Shown: piece after piece, positions 31,506 to 41,192 of the stretch
How positions within the stretch are numbered: position 1 is the stretch's first letter
How the letters are laid out: each line of letters opens with the position of its first letter
Assembly: GCA_017472255.1 (NCBI GenBank)
Contig: JAFUQU010000027.1
Span: 1-64,000 of the forward strand
DNA length: 64,000 bases
Direction of reading: 5' to 3'
Source: Clostridia bacterium
GTDB lineage: Bacteria > Bacillota > Clostridia > Oscillospirales > CAG-272
Program-made: the position numbers and the translations under genes
Notes under the pieces: generated by a model
What the model saw: only the letters and a program-made list of their open reading frames with translations
What the model was told of the DNA's origin: nothing
Database searches by the model: none

Positions 31506-32915
31506 ATGGAAACAACATCCAATAATCAAAAGCATCTCGCCGAAGCGCCTGTGGGCGGTCTGATGCGCCGGTACGCCATTCCCTGCATCATTTCCCTGCT
31601 GGTGGCGGCACTTTACAACATCGTTGACCAGATTTTCATCGCCAACGCCGATTATCTCGGCTCTTACGGCAACGCCGCCAATACGGTGGTCTATCCGCTG
31701 ACTGTCGTTGCGCTGGCGGTGGCCGTTATGATCGGCGATGGCTGCTGTGCGTTTGTCAGCCTGTCGCTGGGCGCGAAGGAGGACGATAAGGCGGGCGGCA
31801 GCGTGGGCAGTGCGGTGATTCTGTCCGTTCTGTCCGGCGTGGTGATTATGGTTCTCTATCTGCTTTTGCAGAATCCCATCCTTACCCTTTTCGGCGGAAC
31901 GGTCAACGCCGAGACCTTCGCCCAGTCGAAGGAATACTTCTTCTGGATTACCATCGGCATTCCCTTTTACGTCTTCGGACAGGCCATGAACCCGATCATC
32001 CGCTCGGACGGCAGTCCGAAGTTCGCCATGATCTCCACGCTGGCGGGCGCGGTGGTCAATATCATCCTTGACCCGATTTTCATTTTCACCTTCCGCTGGG
32101 GCATGATGGGCGCGGCCATCGCAACGGTACTGGGACAGGTTCTCACCGCTGTTCTGGCCGTCTGGTATCTCTACCGCATGAAGAGCGTTCGCCTGACAAA
32201 GAGCAGCTTCCGGCTTCATCCGGAGCTGATGCGCCGGTATCTGCCGCTGGGCATTTGCAGCTTTCTGTCCCAGATTTCGCTGGTGGCGGCTATGGCGGCC
32301 ATCAACAGCATGGTGCGCAAATACGGCGCGCTCGACCCGGTCTTCGGTCAGGCGGAATACGCGCAGATTCCCATGGCTGTCATCGGTATCGTGATGAAAT
32401 TCTTCCAGATTGTGATTTCGATTGTCGTCGGCATGGCGGCAGGCTGCATTCCGATTGTGGGCTATAACATGGGCGCCGGACGTCCCGACCGGGCAAAGGG
32501 GATATTCACCCGCTTGCTCATCGCCGAAGCGGCGGTGGGAGCGGTGGCTCTGCTGATTGTGGAGCTGCTGCCCAAGCAGCTTATCGGTATTTTCGGCGCG
32601 GCGGGGGAGAGCAGCTATTACACCGAGTTTGCCATTCGTTCCTTCCGCATCTATCTCTGCATGATGATTCCCGCCTGTGTCAACAAAGCGGCGTTCATCT
32701 TCCTGCAATCGCTGGGCAAGCCGTGGATATCGACCATGCTGTCGATGATCCGCGAGGTGGTCTTCGGCGTGGGCTTCGCGGTGCTGCTGCCGATCTGGTT
32801 CGGGCTGGACGGCGTGCTCTATTCCATGCCGGTGTCGGATATCTGCACCTTTATTGCGTCGGCAGTCGTTATCGTGCTGACCTATCGGGAGCTGAACCGG
32901 GCGGCGGAAAAGTGA
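31506..32915 (+). CDS. MATE-family multidrug/toxin exporter
   Basis: A 469-residue, 12-helix MATE transporter (NorM/DinF superfamily, MepA-like) that exports cationic or organic compounds using Na+ or H+. Typical segments are RRYAIPCIISLLVAALYNIVDQIFIA at the N-terminus, NPIIRSDGSPKFAMI and PIVGYNMGAGRPDRAKG. The substrate is unknown. RBS GAGGT precedes ATG31506. The terminator hairpin in its leader suggests conditional expression, as with other exporter genes controlled by attenuation. Confidence 0.92.
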   Translation: METTSNNQKHLAEAPVGGLMRRYAIPCIISLLVAALYNIVDQIFIANADYLGSYGNAANTVVYPLTVVALAVAVMIGDGCCAFVSLSLGAKEDDKAGGSVGSAVILSVLSGVVIMVLYLLLQNPILTLFGGTVNAETFAQSKEYFFWITIGIPFYVFGQAMNPIIRSDGSPKFAMISTLAGAVVNIILDPIFIFTFRWGMMGAAIATVLGQVLTAVLAVWYLYRMKSVRLTKSSFRLHPELMRRYLPLGICSFLSQISLVAAMAAINSMVRKYGALDPVFGQAEYAQIPMAVIGIVMKFFQIVISIVVGMAAGCIPIVGYNMGAGRPDRAKGIFTRLLIAEAAVGAVALLIVELLPKQLIGIFGAAGESSYYTEFAIRSFRIYLCMMIPACVNKAAFIFLQSLGKPWISTMLSMIREVVFGVGFAVLLPIWFGLDGVLYSMPVSDICTFIASAVVIVLTYRELNRAAEK

Positions 32916-32979
32916 TTCCTGTCTTTGGCGGCTGACGATCTATTCACAATTCATTCACACGCTGTTGTCATCTGTGCGG

Positions 32980-32985
32980 TATAAT
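32980..32985 (+). promoter_or_regulatory. -10 box of the guanine deaminase gene
   Basis: TATAAT about 29 bp before the start codon. The -35 is poor (TTCACA at 32954 would need a 20-bp spacer), so it may need an activator. Confidence 0.4.
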
Positions 32986-33013
32986 AGAAAGAAAACGATT
33001 TGGGAGAACCACA

Positions 33014-34300
33014 ATGAATTTTGTCATCAAAGGAAACATCTGTTATAGCGTCAGTCCCACCGAAATCCGCACGGTCAACGGTTACGCGGTCTGCCGGGAG
33101 GGTCTGTCCTGCGGCGTATATGAGACGCTGCCCGGGGAATTTGCCGGATATACGCTGTACGACTGCGGCGATCAGCTGGTTATCCCGGGTATGGCTGACC
33201 TGCATATTCACGCATCCCAGTTCGCCTATCGCGGAACCTGCATGGATCTGGAGCTGCTGGACTGGCTGAACAACCACGCCTTCCCCGAGGAATCCAAGTT
33301 CGCCGACCCGGAATACGCCGACAAAGCTTACGCCGTTTTCGCCGACTCCATGAAAAAGAGCGCCACCACCCGTGCCTGCATCTTCGCGTCCCGTCACGCC
33401 GAAGCCACCGAAATCCTGATGGAAAAGCTGGAAGCGTCGGGAATTGTCAGCTATGTGGGCAAGGTCAACATGGACAGGGAAGCGCCCGATCCCCTTCGCG
33501 AGGAGAGCGCCGAGGGGTCGGCAGCCGACACCGTCCGCTGGATTGAGTCGGTACGCGGGAAATTCGCGCGCACCTATCCCATTCTGACGCCGCGCTTTAT
33601 CCCCTCCTGCACGGATAGGCTGATGGAGAAGCTGGGCGAAATTCAGCGCAAATACGGTCTGCCCATGCAGTCCCATCTGTCGGAAAACAAGGGCGAAATC
33701 GCGTGGGTGAAATCCCTCTGCCCGGATGCCGCCTTCTACGGCGACGCTTACGACATCCACGGGCTGTTCGGAAGGAATCACGAGAGCGGCGCGGATGTGC
33801 CCACCATCATGGCGCACTGCGTCTGGTCGTCGGACGAGGAAATCGCCCGGATGAAGGAACAGGGCGTGTACGTCGCCCATTGTCCCGCGTCCAACATGAA
33901 CGTTGCGTCGGGAATCGCGCCCATCCGCCGTTATCTGAACGCCGGGCTGCGGCTGGGACTGGGCAGCGATGTGGCGGGCGGTCAGAGCGAGTCCATGTTC
34001 CGCGCCGTTACCGACGCCATTCAGGTTTCCAAGCTGTACTGGCGGCATATAGATCAGGGCTGCAAGGCGCTGACCTTCGAGGAAGTCTTCCACATGGCAA
34101 CGATGGGCGGCGGCGGGTTCTTCGGCAGGGTTGGCAGCTTTGAGTCGGGCTATGAGTTCGACGCCGTGGTGCTGGACGACAGCATTCAGCCGACCACGCT
34201 CGCGATGGACGCCCGCCAGCGGCTGGAGCGGGCATTCTACCTGTCGGTGGACAGGGATGGTATTACGCACAAATTTGTACGGGGAATAAAAATCCTCTAA
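33014..34300 (+). CDS. guaD: Guanine deaminase
   Basis: A 428-residue amidohydrolase converting guanine to xanthine. Zinc ligands are seen in the DLHIHASQFAYRG segment (HxH), the HLSEN motif, HCVWSSDEE and GSDVAGGQS. These four motifs together are those of guanine deaminases rather than other amidohydrolases. GGGAG before ATG33014 fits. No purine transporter or xanthine dehydrogenase gene is adjacent, so it appears to stand alone as a purine salvage or nitrogen-scavenging enzyme. Confidence 0.92.
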   Translation: MNFVIKGNICYSVSPTEIRTVNGYAVCREGLSCGVYETLPGEFAGYTLYDCGDQLVIPGMADLHIHASQFAYRGTCMDLELLDWLNNHAFPEESKFADPEYADKAYAVFADSMKKSATTRACIFASRHAEATEILMEKLEASGIVSYVGKVNMDREAPDPLREESAEGSAADTVRWIESVRGKFARTYPILTPRFIPSCTDRLMEKLGEIQRKYGLPMQSHLSENKGEIAWVKSLCPDAAFYGDAYDIHGLFGRNHESGADVPTIMAHCVWSSDEEIARMKEQGVYVAHCPASNMNVASGIAPIRRYLNAGLRLGLGSDVAGGQSESMFRAVTDAIQVSKLYWRHIDQGCKALTFEEVFHMATMGGGGFFGRVGSFESGYEFDAVVLDDSIQPTTLAMDARQRLERAFYLSVDRDGITHKFVRGIKIL

Positions 34301-34302
34301 AA

Positions 34303-34345
34303 TAAACAGCACGGACGCATGATCATGCGTCCGTGCTGTTGTTTA
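34303..34345. terminator. Bidirectional terminator after guaD
   Basis: A perfect palindrome-like stem with arms AACAGCACGGACGCATGA and its complement. On the minus strand it is followed by TTTATTTT; on the + strand by GTTGTTT. It separates guaD from the convergent phosphoglucomutase gene. Confidence 0.85.
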
Positions 34346-36064
34346 CTTCACCCAGGTGTCGGTGACTTTTGCATAAGCGGCGATTTTCTCGTTCACCGCG
34401 TCCATGCTCTCGCCGTTGGCGAGGATATAGATTTTAATCTTCGGCTCGGTGCCGGAGGGGCGGATGACGATCACATCGTCAAGGTCGGTGCGGAAGTAGA
34501 GTACATTGGAGGTGGGCAGACCGGTGGAAGTGATTTTGCCGGTGTCTACGTCCAGAACTTCGTCCTTCAGATAATCCCGGCGCTCGACCACCCGGTGTCC
34601 GGCAAGCTCTGCGGGCGGATCGCTGCGCAGCTCATCCATCAGCTGCTTCATCTTCTCCAGACCGTCCAGACCCTCCATATAGATGTTTGCCGCGCCCTCG
34701 TTGTAGCAGCCGTAACGCTCGTACAGCGAATTCAGCGCGTCGCAGAGGGTCATGCCCTTCGTCTTGTAATAAGCCGCCATCTCCGACAGCAGCATGGTTG
34801 CCACCACCGAGTCCTTGTCGCGGGCGTAAGTGCCCTTCAGGTAGCCGTAGCTCTCCTCAAAGCCGAAGATATAGTTGTCGTGTCCGGTGACTTCGTACTT
34901 CTTGATGACTTCGCCGATGAACTTGAAGCCGGTCAGCACATTGAACAGGCGGATGTTGTGAGCGGCGCAGATCTTCGTTACCATCTCGGTGGAGACGATG
35001 GTCTTGACGGCGTAAGGATTCTCGGGCATGGTGTTGGTGTTTTCGTAGGCGGTGATGATGTAGTCCAGCAGAAGCGCGCCTACCTGATTGCCGGTGATGC
35101 TGACGAACTTGCCCGACTTGTCGCGGGCCATAATGCCCACGCGGTCGGCGTCCGGGTCGGTGGCGATGATCAGGTCGCTGCCGACCTTCTCAGCCAGCTT
35201 GATGCCCAGCTCGAAAACGGCGGGATACTCGGGGTTCGGGAAGGAGACGGTGGGGAAATTGCCGTCCAGCACCATCTGCTCGTCCACGGTGTCGATATGC
35301 TTGAAGCCCATGCGGCGGAGCACTTCGGGAACGAGACGATGACCCGCGCCGTGCAGAGGGGTATAGACGATTTCCAGATCGTCGGCAACCTGTGCGATCA
35401 CATCGGGATTGACCGCCTCTGCCATGACATTCTTCATGTAGATTTCGTCCAGCTCCTCGGGAATGTAGGAGATCAGACCGGATGCCAGACCTTCCTCCAG
35501 CGAAATCAGCTTTACGTCGTCGAAGATGTCGGCGGCGGCGATGAAGGAGGAAACGGTCTTCGCGTGATCGGGGGGAAGCTGTGCGCCGTCCTCCCAGTAA
35601 GCCTTGTAGCCGTTATACTGCTTGGGGTTGTGGGAAGCGGTGATGTTGATGCCGGCGATGCACTTCAGCTCGCGGACGGCGAAGGAGAGCACCGGCGTGG
35701 GACGGATGCCTGTGAAGAGCTTAACCTTCACGCCGTTGGCAGCAAGCACCCGGGACGCGGTCTCGGCGAAGAGCTTGGAGTTGTTGCGGGAATCGTAGCC
35801 GACGGCCACGCCCATGTCCGCTTTGCCTTCCTTATTGATCAGGTCGGCCAGACCCTGGGTGGCGTGGGCTACGGTGTAGACGTTCATGGCGTTGGTTCCG
35901 GCAACCATCGTGCCGCGCAGACCGCCGGTGCCGAACTCCAGGTCTTTGATAAAGCGGAACTTGATTTCCTCGTCATTATCGGCGATGGCGCGCAGTTCGG
36001 CTTTGGATGCCTCGTCCACCTTGTCGGAGGCCAGCCAGCGCTCGTAATTTTCTTTGTAAGTCAT
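34343..36064 (-). CDS. Phosphoglucomutase/phosphomannomutase
   Basis: A 573-residue alpha-D-phosphohexomutase. The phosphoserine loop is TASHNP (S144), the metal loop DPDADR, the sugar-binding GFEESYGY and the phosphate-binding RPSGTEPK near the C-terminus. Interconverting glucose-1-P and glucose-6-P links it to the glycogen operon at 57-64 kb. ATG36064 (MTYKENY) is preferred, preceded by AAAGGAT, over a TTG 9 bp upstream. It is last in the minus-strand run that starts with htpG. Confidence 0.92.
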   Translation of the reverse strand: MTYKENYERWLASDKVDEASKAELRAIADNDEEIKFRFIKDLEFGTGGLRGTMVAGTNAMNVYTVAHATQGLADLINKEGKADMGVAVGYDSRNNSKLFAETASRVLAANGVKVKLFTGIRPTPVLSFAVRELKCIAGINITASHNPKQYNGYKAYWEDGAQLPPDHAKTVSSFIAAADIFDDVKLISLEEGLASGLISYIPEELDEIYMKNVMAEAVNPDVIAQVADDLEIVYTPLHGAGHRLVPEVLRRMGFKHIDTVDEQMVLDGNFPTVSFPNPEYPAVFELGIKLAEKVGSDLIIATDPDADRVGIMARDKSGKFVSITGNQVGALLLDYIITAYENTNTMPENPYAVKTIVSTEMVTKICAAHNIRLFNVLTGFKFIGEVIKKYEVTGHDNYIFGFEESYGYLKGTYARDKDSVVATMLLSEMAAYYKTKGMTLCDALNSLYERYGCYNEGAANIYMEGLDGLEKMKQLMDELRSDPPAELAGHRVVERRDYLKDEVLDVDTGKITSTGLPTSNVLYFRTDLDDVIVIRPSGTEPKIKIYILANGESMDAVNEKIAAYAKVTDTWVK

Positions 36065-36104
36065 GGGTAACAATCCTTTCTTGATCGGGCGATTTTGGTG
36101 ATGC

Positions 36105-36362
36105 TTATTCCTGAACCTTCAGCTTTTCCAGAGCGATGGCCAGCTGATCGGGGCAGGAGGTGGGTTTGAAGCCGCATTTGATGCCCTTAAGGCGGGCAAT
36201 GGCGTCATCGATCTTCATGCCGGCGACAAGTGCCGCCACGCCGGTGGTGTTGCCGGAACAGCCGCCCACAAACTGCACGTTCTCGATGGTGTCGCCGTCA
36301 GCAACGATGTTGATTTCGCGGGAACAGGTGCCGGAGGTGCGGTAAGAAATGGTCTTTTTCAT
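36105..36362 (-). CDS. TSCPD domain protein (TIGR03905 type)
   Basis: An 85-residue protein with the eponymous TSCPDQLA motif near the C-terminus and a conserved NVQFVGGCSGNTTGV segment. This domain also occurs at the end of class II ribonucleotide reductases, but the stand-alone family is uncharacterised. The four cysteines suggest metal or redox chemistry. ATG36362 follows AAGGAA by 9 bp. It is 17 bp downstream of the UroD-like gene. Confidence 0.85.
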   Translation of the reverse strand: MKKTISYRTSGTCSREINIVADGDTIENVQFVGGCSGNTTGVAALVAGMKIDDAIARLKGIKCGFKPTSCPDQLAIALEKLKVQE

Positions 36363-36378
36363 TGTATTCAATTCCTTG

Positions 36379-37068
36379 TCAATTTAGTAGTTGATTGTAA
36401 ATGCCCAGCATGGAGATAAACCCAAGATAGCTGGTTTCGCCGTAGCAATTGCCGCTGCCCAGAGCATATCCGCCGTCGGCGGTCAGCGTGTGAAGCGCCT
36501 TGATTCGGCGGTGGATGACCATCGGCTCGGAGACGTTAATATCTTCGATGGACAGCCCGCCCAGCAGGGCAATCTGCCCTTTTGCCAGCGGATAGAGCAT
36601 TTCGGCGTTCTGGCTGATATGCACGCCGTCGAAGCCTTGGGCGGCGGCTTCGGCAACAGCATTAGTATCGCCTGAATCTGCCAGAAATATCATCGGCTTT
36701 TCTGATTCGCGGGGAAGTTTTATGTCGCCCGTCCCGAGCGCGCAAACCGCGTCGGACGCGGCGGCGATATGGAGCGCGTCGGCATCCTCCGACAGAATCA
36801 CGAAGCGCATACCGTCGGGAAGCATGGGCGAACAGGCGAGGATATCAGCGATATCTTCACGATTCGCTTCCAGCGGCACCACGTCTGATTTGATGTAGGC
36901 GTAGAGATCGATGAGCGTGGACACACGGTGCGCCGTGGTGTCCCATAGGTTGTCGCCGCTTCGCCAGATCAGCTGGCTGACGATTTTTCTGTGTATGTAC
37001 GGCTCAAAGAGGGTAACGCGTCCCGGTTCGCGGCGCAGGACACGGAGAAATTCGCGGTAATCTGCCAT
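36379..37068 (-). CDS. Short uroporphyrinogen-decarboxylase-like protein
   Basis: A 229-residue protein (231 if GTG37077 is used). The start (YREFLRVLRREPGRVTLFEPYIHRKI) and end (GGYALGSGNCYGETSYLGFISMLGIY) match the ends of the UroD/methyltransferase-MtaA superfamily, but full members are about 340 residues, so the middle is shortened. A role in corrinoid methyl transfer is possible; heme synthesis is unlikely without neighbours. It follows the P-protein stop closely. Confidence 0.55.
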   Translation of the reverse strand: MADYREFLRVLRREPGRVTLFEPYIHRKIVSQLIWRSGDNLWDTTAHRVSTLIDLYAYIKSDVVPLEANREDIADILACSPMLPDGMRFVILSEDADALHIAAASDAVCALGTGDIKLPRESEKPMIFLADSGDTNAVAEAAAQGFDGVHISQNAEMLYPLAKGQIALLGGLSIEDINVSEPMVIHRRIKALHTLTADGGYALGSGNCYGETSYLGFISMLGIYNQLLN

Positions 37069-37073
37069 GCTGT

Positions 37074-38030
37074 TCACCGGATGTGCGGATAAATACCCAG
37101 CGGCTCATACTGCGGCACAGCCAGCGCCAAAAAGAGCGCAAAACTCTCAAACCCGCCTTCGCCGACCCGCAGAATGATATCGTAGGAGAACTCGCTGTCG
37201 CTGTAGGAAAGAGGGAGTGCGTCGATTTTATAAATGTACAGCCCGCAGACCTCGGCGGCGCGCAGAACATCGGCCAGCGAAACCTTCTCGTCGGGAATCA
37301 GACTGAATTCCAGAAACGAAGCGTCGGCGGCGTCCAGCCAGCTCTGGCGGGGCAGCTCCAGCGATTTGCGGAGAAGGGCATAACGGGTGGTGACGCTGCC
37401 GTCGGGGGAGGTGACATCGCAGCTGAGGGCGATTTTCAGCTCGTATTTGTCGATGAGCCGATAGAAGCTGATCAGCTTGGCGTCCCGGGAGCTGTCCACG
37501 GGTAGGATGCACATATCGGCGCGTCCGTAGTAAACCTCCTCGCAGACTTGCGCGAAATCTCCGGCGTAAACCACCGACGGGGTATTCAGCACACCCGAAA
37601 AAATGCGGAATGCCGTGTCTGCGTAGGCGTTTTTCAGATAGGCGATCTTCGGCGATGGGGCAAGCTCCACCGCGTCCTCATCCGCGCTCAGCAGCTGATC
37701 CAGCCGGAAGCCGCGCTTCTGCTTCAGCCGCTCGGCGGCGAACCGGCAGACGGTCAGCTTATCCGCCAGCAGATCATTTGCGGCGGTGTCATGCAGATAG
37801 GGATGTGCAGCCTCAGCGCTGGATGGGGCGATGCGGTTCGGACGGTCGAACATCGCGTCGAAGGCTTCGCAGCGATCCTCCGAGGTGAGCAGCTCGTCAT
37901 CCTGCAAAATCAGCGCCGCCCGGTCGTAAAGCTGCATCAGCCGCCGCTCCGAGACCGATCCGGCCTCGATGTCCAGCAGTGCCAGATTGTCCCGGATGAT
38001 GGCATTGCGGCCGTCGGAATCCGGGCGCAT
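37074..38030 (-). CDS. pheA: P-protein: chorismate mutase/prephenate dehydratase (divergent)
   Basis: A 318-residue three-domain protein. Residues 1-95 are a type II chorismate mutase-like helical domain (NAIIRDNLALLDIEAGSVSERRLMQLYDRA). Residues about 115-225 are a prephenate-dehydratase-like domain (KIAYLKNAYADTAF, YYGRADMCILPVDSS, TTRYALL in place of the usual TRF motif). Residues 235-318 are an ACT-like domain (VSLADVLRAAEVCGLYIYKIDALPL, ending PLGIYPHI). The dehydratase domain is weakly conserved, so activity is uncertain. ATG38030 overlaps the aroC stop (ATGA). With aroC upstream it completes the chorismate-to-phenylalanine branch. Confidence 0.72.
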   Translation of the reverse strand: MRPDSDGRNAIIRDNLALLDIEAGSVSERRLMQLYDRAALILQDDELLTSEDRCEAFDAMFDRPNRIAPSSAEAAHPYLHDTAANDLLADKLTVCRFAAERLKQKRGFRLDQLLSADEDAVELAPSPKIAYLKNAYADTAFRIFSGVLNTPSVVYAGDFAQVCEEVYYGRADMCILPVDSSRDAKLISFYRLIDKYELKIALSCDVTSPDGSVTTRYALLRKSLELPRQSWLDAADASFLEFSLIPDEKVSLADVLRAAEVCGLYIYKIDALPLSYSDSEFSYDIILRVGEGGFESFALFLALAVPQYEPLGIYPHIR

Positions 38031-39118
38031 CAGAGTTTCCTCCCGTCGGCGTTCAGCATCAGCCCGGTCAGCGCAATGGCCGTGCAGGCTTCGATGACCG
38101 GCACCGCGCGGACGGCGATGCAGGGGTCGTGACGGCCCTTGATGGCCAGCTTTGCGTCGGTCTGCGTTTCCAGATTCACCGAATCCTGCTCCAGATAGAT
38201 GGAGGGCGTGGGCTTCATGGCGACGGAGAAGATCACGGGCATACCGTTGGTCATGCCGCCGGTGATGCCGCCGCAATTGTTGGTGCGGGTGACGACCTTT
38301 CCGTCCCGGTAGGTGTAGGTGTCGTTGGCCTGGGAGCCGTACATCCGGCAGAAGTCGAAGCCCGCGCCGAATTCGATGCCCTTGACGGCGGGGACGGCGA
38401 ACATCAGCTGGGAAATTTCAGACTCCACGCTGCCAAACATATGCTCACCGATTGCCACGGGAAGTCCGGCGGCGGCGCACTCAATCTTCGCGCCCACCGA
38501 ATCGCCCTTGTTCTGGGCGGAGTTGATGATGGTAGCGAAGGCTTCCTTTGCCATGTTGTCGATGGCGGGGAAGTCCCGTTCACGCAGGGCGGCAAGCTGG
38601 GCGGCGGTCACGTCGCCGGGGAAGGGGGAGTCGGTGACGTTGAGAATCTGCTTGATGTGCGCGGCGATCTCGATGCCGTCCCGTCTGAGCCAGAGGGAGC
38701 AGAGCGCGCCCGCGAAGACCAGCGGCGCCGTCAGGCGTCCGGAGAAATGTCCGCCGCCGTGCAGCTCCACGTGCTCGCCGTACTTCACCGACGCCGCGTA
38801 ATCGGCGTGATTGGGACGGGGGATGGTCATTTTGTCGGCGTAGGACGCCGAATGCTGGTTGGTGTTTTCGATGACGGCGCAGATCGGGTAGCCGTTGGTG
38901 AAGCCGTTCGATACGCCGCTGATGATGTTGGGAATGTCCGCTTCGGTGCGCTTGGTGGAGAAGGCTCCGCCCGGTGCGCGGCGCTTCATGAAGGCCGCGA
39001 TGTAGTCTGTATCAACGGGGAGTCCCGCCGGGAAGCCGTCGATGGTGACGCCGATGGCCTTGCCGTGGGATTCGCCGAAGACGGAGAGCTTCAGTTTCGT
39101 GCCGTATACCGATGCCAT
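38030..39118 (-). CDS. aroC: Chorismate synthase
   Basis: A 362-residue FMN-dependent enzyme converting EPSP to chorismate in the shikimate pathway. Signatures GESHGKAIGVTIDGFPAG at the N-terminus, RPNHADYAASVKYG, GGGHFSGRLTAP and NNCGGITGGMTNGMPV are all present. It lies between htpG (24-bp gap) and the P-protein gene (4-bp overlap) on the minus strand. Confidence 0.95.
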   Translation of the reverse strand: MASVYGTKLKLSVFGESHGKAIGVTIDGFPAGLPVDTDYIAAFMKRRAPGGAFSTKRTEADIPNIISGVSNGFTNGYPICAVIENTNQHSASYADKMTIPRPNHADYAASVKYGEHVELHGGGHFSGRLTAPLVFAGALCSLWLRRDGIEIAAHIKQILNVTDSPFPGDVTAAQLAALRERDFPAIDNMAKEAFATIINSAQNKGDSVGAKIECAAAGLPVAIGEHMFGSVESEISQLMFAVPAVKGIEFGAGFDFCRMYGSQANDTYTYRDGKVVTRTNNCGGITGGMTNGMPVIFSVAMKPTPSIYLEQDSVNLETQTDAKLAIKGRHDPCIAVRAVPVIEACTAIALTGLMLNADGRKL

Positions 39119-39142
39119 TTGTAAATCCTCGTATTCGTTAGA

Positions 39143-41038
39143 TTAGATGTTTTCCAGAAGGTCGAAGCTGTCCGACAGGAAGGCTTGCAGTTCGTCGGCG
39201 GTGAGCTGACGCTGGGAGAGCAGAGCAAGGGTGTAAACCTGCTTTGCAATCTTCTTCGCGCCGGCTTCGTCGGCCTCAACCTTGTCGGCAAGGCGCTTGA
39301 TCAGCCCGCTTGCGCCGTTGACCACCAGCGTCGCGTCGGTGGGGAAGTTCATGGAGCCGGTGTCCTGACCCGCCATGCGGTACATTTTCATCATGTCGTC
39401 CATGCGGCGGGATTCCTCGGAAATGTTGAGCACAGCCGGGATTTTTTCGTTTTTGAGCAGCTCGAAGGAGACCTTCAGATCCTTGTTACCGCTGACTTCC
39501 TTAAAGAGGTCGGCGAGCTTGGCGTTTTCTTCCGCCTTGCCCTCGGCTTTCAGCGCGCCCGCCACATCGGCGTCGATGCGGACGAACTTCACGCCCGAAA
39601 CCTCCTGCTCGATAACGTTGACGAACTGGGTGTCGATGAGCTTGTCCAGAACGACGACTTCAATGTCCTCGGCGGCGAACATGGCGATGTACTGCGCCTG
39701 CGCGGTTTTGTCGGCGGTGTAGTACACGGTGTTCTCGTGTTTTTCCTTAGCCTTTTCCAGATATTCGTTCAGCGTGACGAACCTGCCGTCGGTGGTGGGA
39801 TAGATTACCGAATCCTTCACCCGGTCGTAGAACTTGTGGTCGCGCAGACAGCCGTATTCCACGAAGGTCTTGAGATCGTCCCAGAGCTTTTCGTAATTCT
39901 CACGTTCGTTGTTAAACATGGAATTCAGCTTGTCCGCCACCTTTTTGACGATGTGCGCCGAAATCTTGGCCACATAGCCGCTGTTCTGGAGATAGCTGCG
40001 GGAGACGTTCAGCGGCAGCTCGGGGCAGTCGAGAACGCCCTTGAGCATGAGCAGAAACTCGGGGATGACTTCCTTGATGTTGTCGGCGACGAAAACCTGA
40101 TTGTAATAGAGCTTGACCTGTCCTTCCAGACTGTCGTACTCGTGGGCGCGGCGGGGGAAGTAGAGGATGCCCTTGAAGTTCAGCGGATAGTCGGCGTTCA
40201 GATGAATGTGGAAGAGCGGCTCGCGATAGTCGCTGAAGACCTTGCGGTAGAATTCCGCGTACTCCTCCTCGGTACACTCGGAAGGAGACTTCTGCCAGAG
40301 AGGATGGATGTCGTTGATGGGCTTGGGTGCTTCGGGTTCCTCGCCGTCCTTCTTATCCTCTTCCTTCTTTTCTTCCTCGGGCTTGACAACGTCAAGATAG
40401 ATTTCCACAGGCATGAAGGAGCAGTATTTCTCCAGAATGCCGCGGATGCGGTATTCGTCCAGGAATTCGGACTCGCTCTCCATGATGTGCATGACCACGT
40501 CGGTACCCCGCTCGGCGCGATAATAGTCGGTGGTGATTTCGTATTCGCCCGCTTCGGTGCAGACCCACTTGACAGCGTTGTCGGTGGTGTAGGAACGGGT
40601 GATCACGTCCACGGTGTCGCTGACCATGAAGGACGAATAGAAGCCCAGACCGAAGTGTCCGATGATGCCGTCCTTATTCGCGTCCTCATCGCTGCCCTCG
40701 TACTTCTGGATGAACTCCAGCGCGCCGGACAGAGCGATCTGGCAGATGTAGCGGCGAACCTCATCCTCGGTCATACCGATGCCGTTATCGGAAACGGTGA
40801 GGGTACGTGCAGCCTTATCGAGGGTAACGGTGATTTTGTAGTTTTCGTCGCCCAGCTCCTTTGCCTCGCCGAGGGAGGACAGGCGCTTGAGCTTTGTCAC
40901 AGCGTCACAGGCGTTGGACACGATCTCGCGCAGGAAAATTTCCTTCTCGGAGTAGAGCCACTTCTTGATGATCGGAAATATGTGTTCGATTTCGACGGAA
41001 ATTCCGCCCTTTTCGGTGTTTTTGGTCTCTTCAGACAT
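39143..41038 (-). CDS. htpG: Chaperone HtpG (Hsp90)
   Basis: A 631-residue Hsp90. The GHKL ATPase domain carries FLREIVSNACDA, DNGIGMTEDEV and GHFGLGFYSSF; the middle domain has the DCPELPLNVSRSYLQ segment. Length is normal. RBS AGAGGT precedes ATG41038 and a strong promoter lies at 41094-41122. It is the first gene of a probable six-gene run (htpG-aroC-P-protein-UroD-like-TSCPD-pgm). Confidence 0.95.
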   Translation of the reverse strand: MSEETKNTEKGGISVEIEHIFPIIKKWLYSEKEIFLREIVSNACDAVTKLKRLSSLGEAKELGDENYKITVTLDKAARTLTVSDNGIGMTEDEVRRYICQIALSGALEFIQKYEGSDEDANKDGIIGHFGLGFYSSFMVSDTVDVITRSYTTDNAVKWVCTEAGEYEITTDYYRAERGTDVVMHIMESESEFLDEYRIRGILEKYCSFMPVEIYLDVVKPEEEKKEEDKKDGEEPEAPKPINDIHPLWQKSPSECTEEEYAEFYRKVFSDYREPLFHIHLNADYPLNFKGILYFPRRAHEYDSLEGQVKLYYNQVFVADNIKEVIPEFLLMLKGVLDCPELPLNVSRSYLQNSGYVAKISAHIVKKVADKLNSMFNNERENYEKLWDDLKTFVEYGCLRDHKFYDRVKDSVIYPTTDGRFVTLNEYLEKAKEKHENTVYYTADKTAQAQYIAMFAAEDIEVVVLDKLIDTQFVNVIEQEVSGVKFVRIDADVAGALKAEGKAEENAKLADLFKEVSGNKDLKVSFELLKNEKIPAVLNISEESRRMDDMMKMYRMAGQDTGSMNFPTDATLVVNGASGLIKRLADKVEADEAGAKKIAKQVYTLALLSQRQLTADELQAFLSDSFDLLENI

Positions 41039-41093
41039 GAAATATTACCTCTTTTACCATAAATAATAGTGAGGGAATAAATCCTCAGAATAT

Positions 41094-41122
41094 ATTGTAT
41101 CGCAATCCGCAAAAAATGTCAA
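41094..41122 (-). promoter_or_regulatory. Promoter of htpG
   Basis: On the minus strand, TTGACA (41117-41122) and TACAAT (41094-41099) with a 17-bp spacer. I see no CIRCE element between it and the start codon. Confidence 0.8.
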
Positions 41123-41192
41123 GAACGTTGGCGATAATGTTACAAGAAATTATCAATTGATTATATTTGCGTAATAATTCACATCCGGGGGC

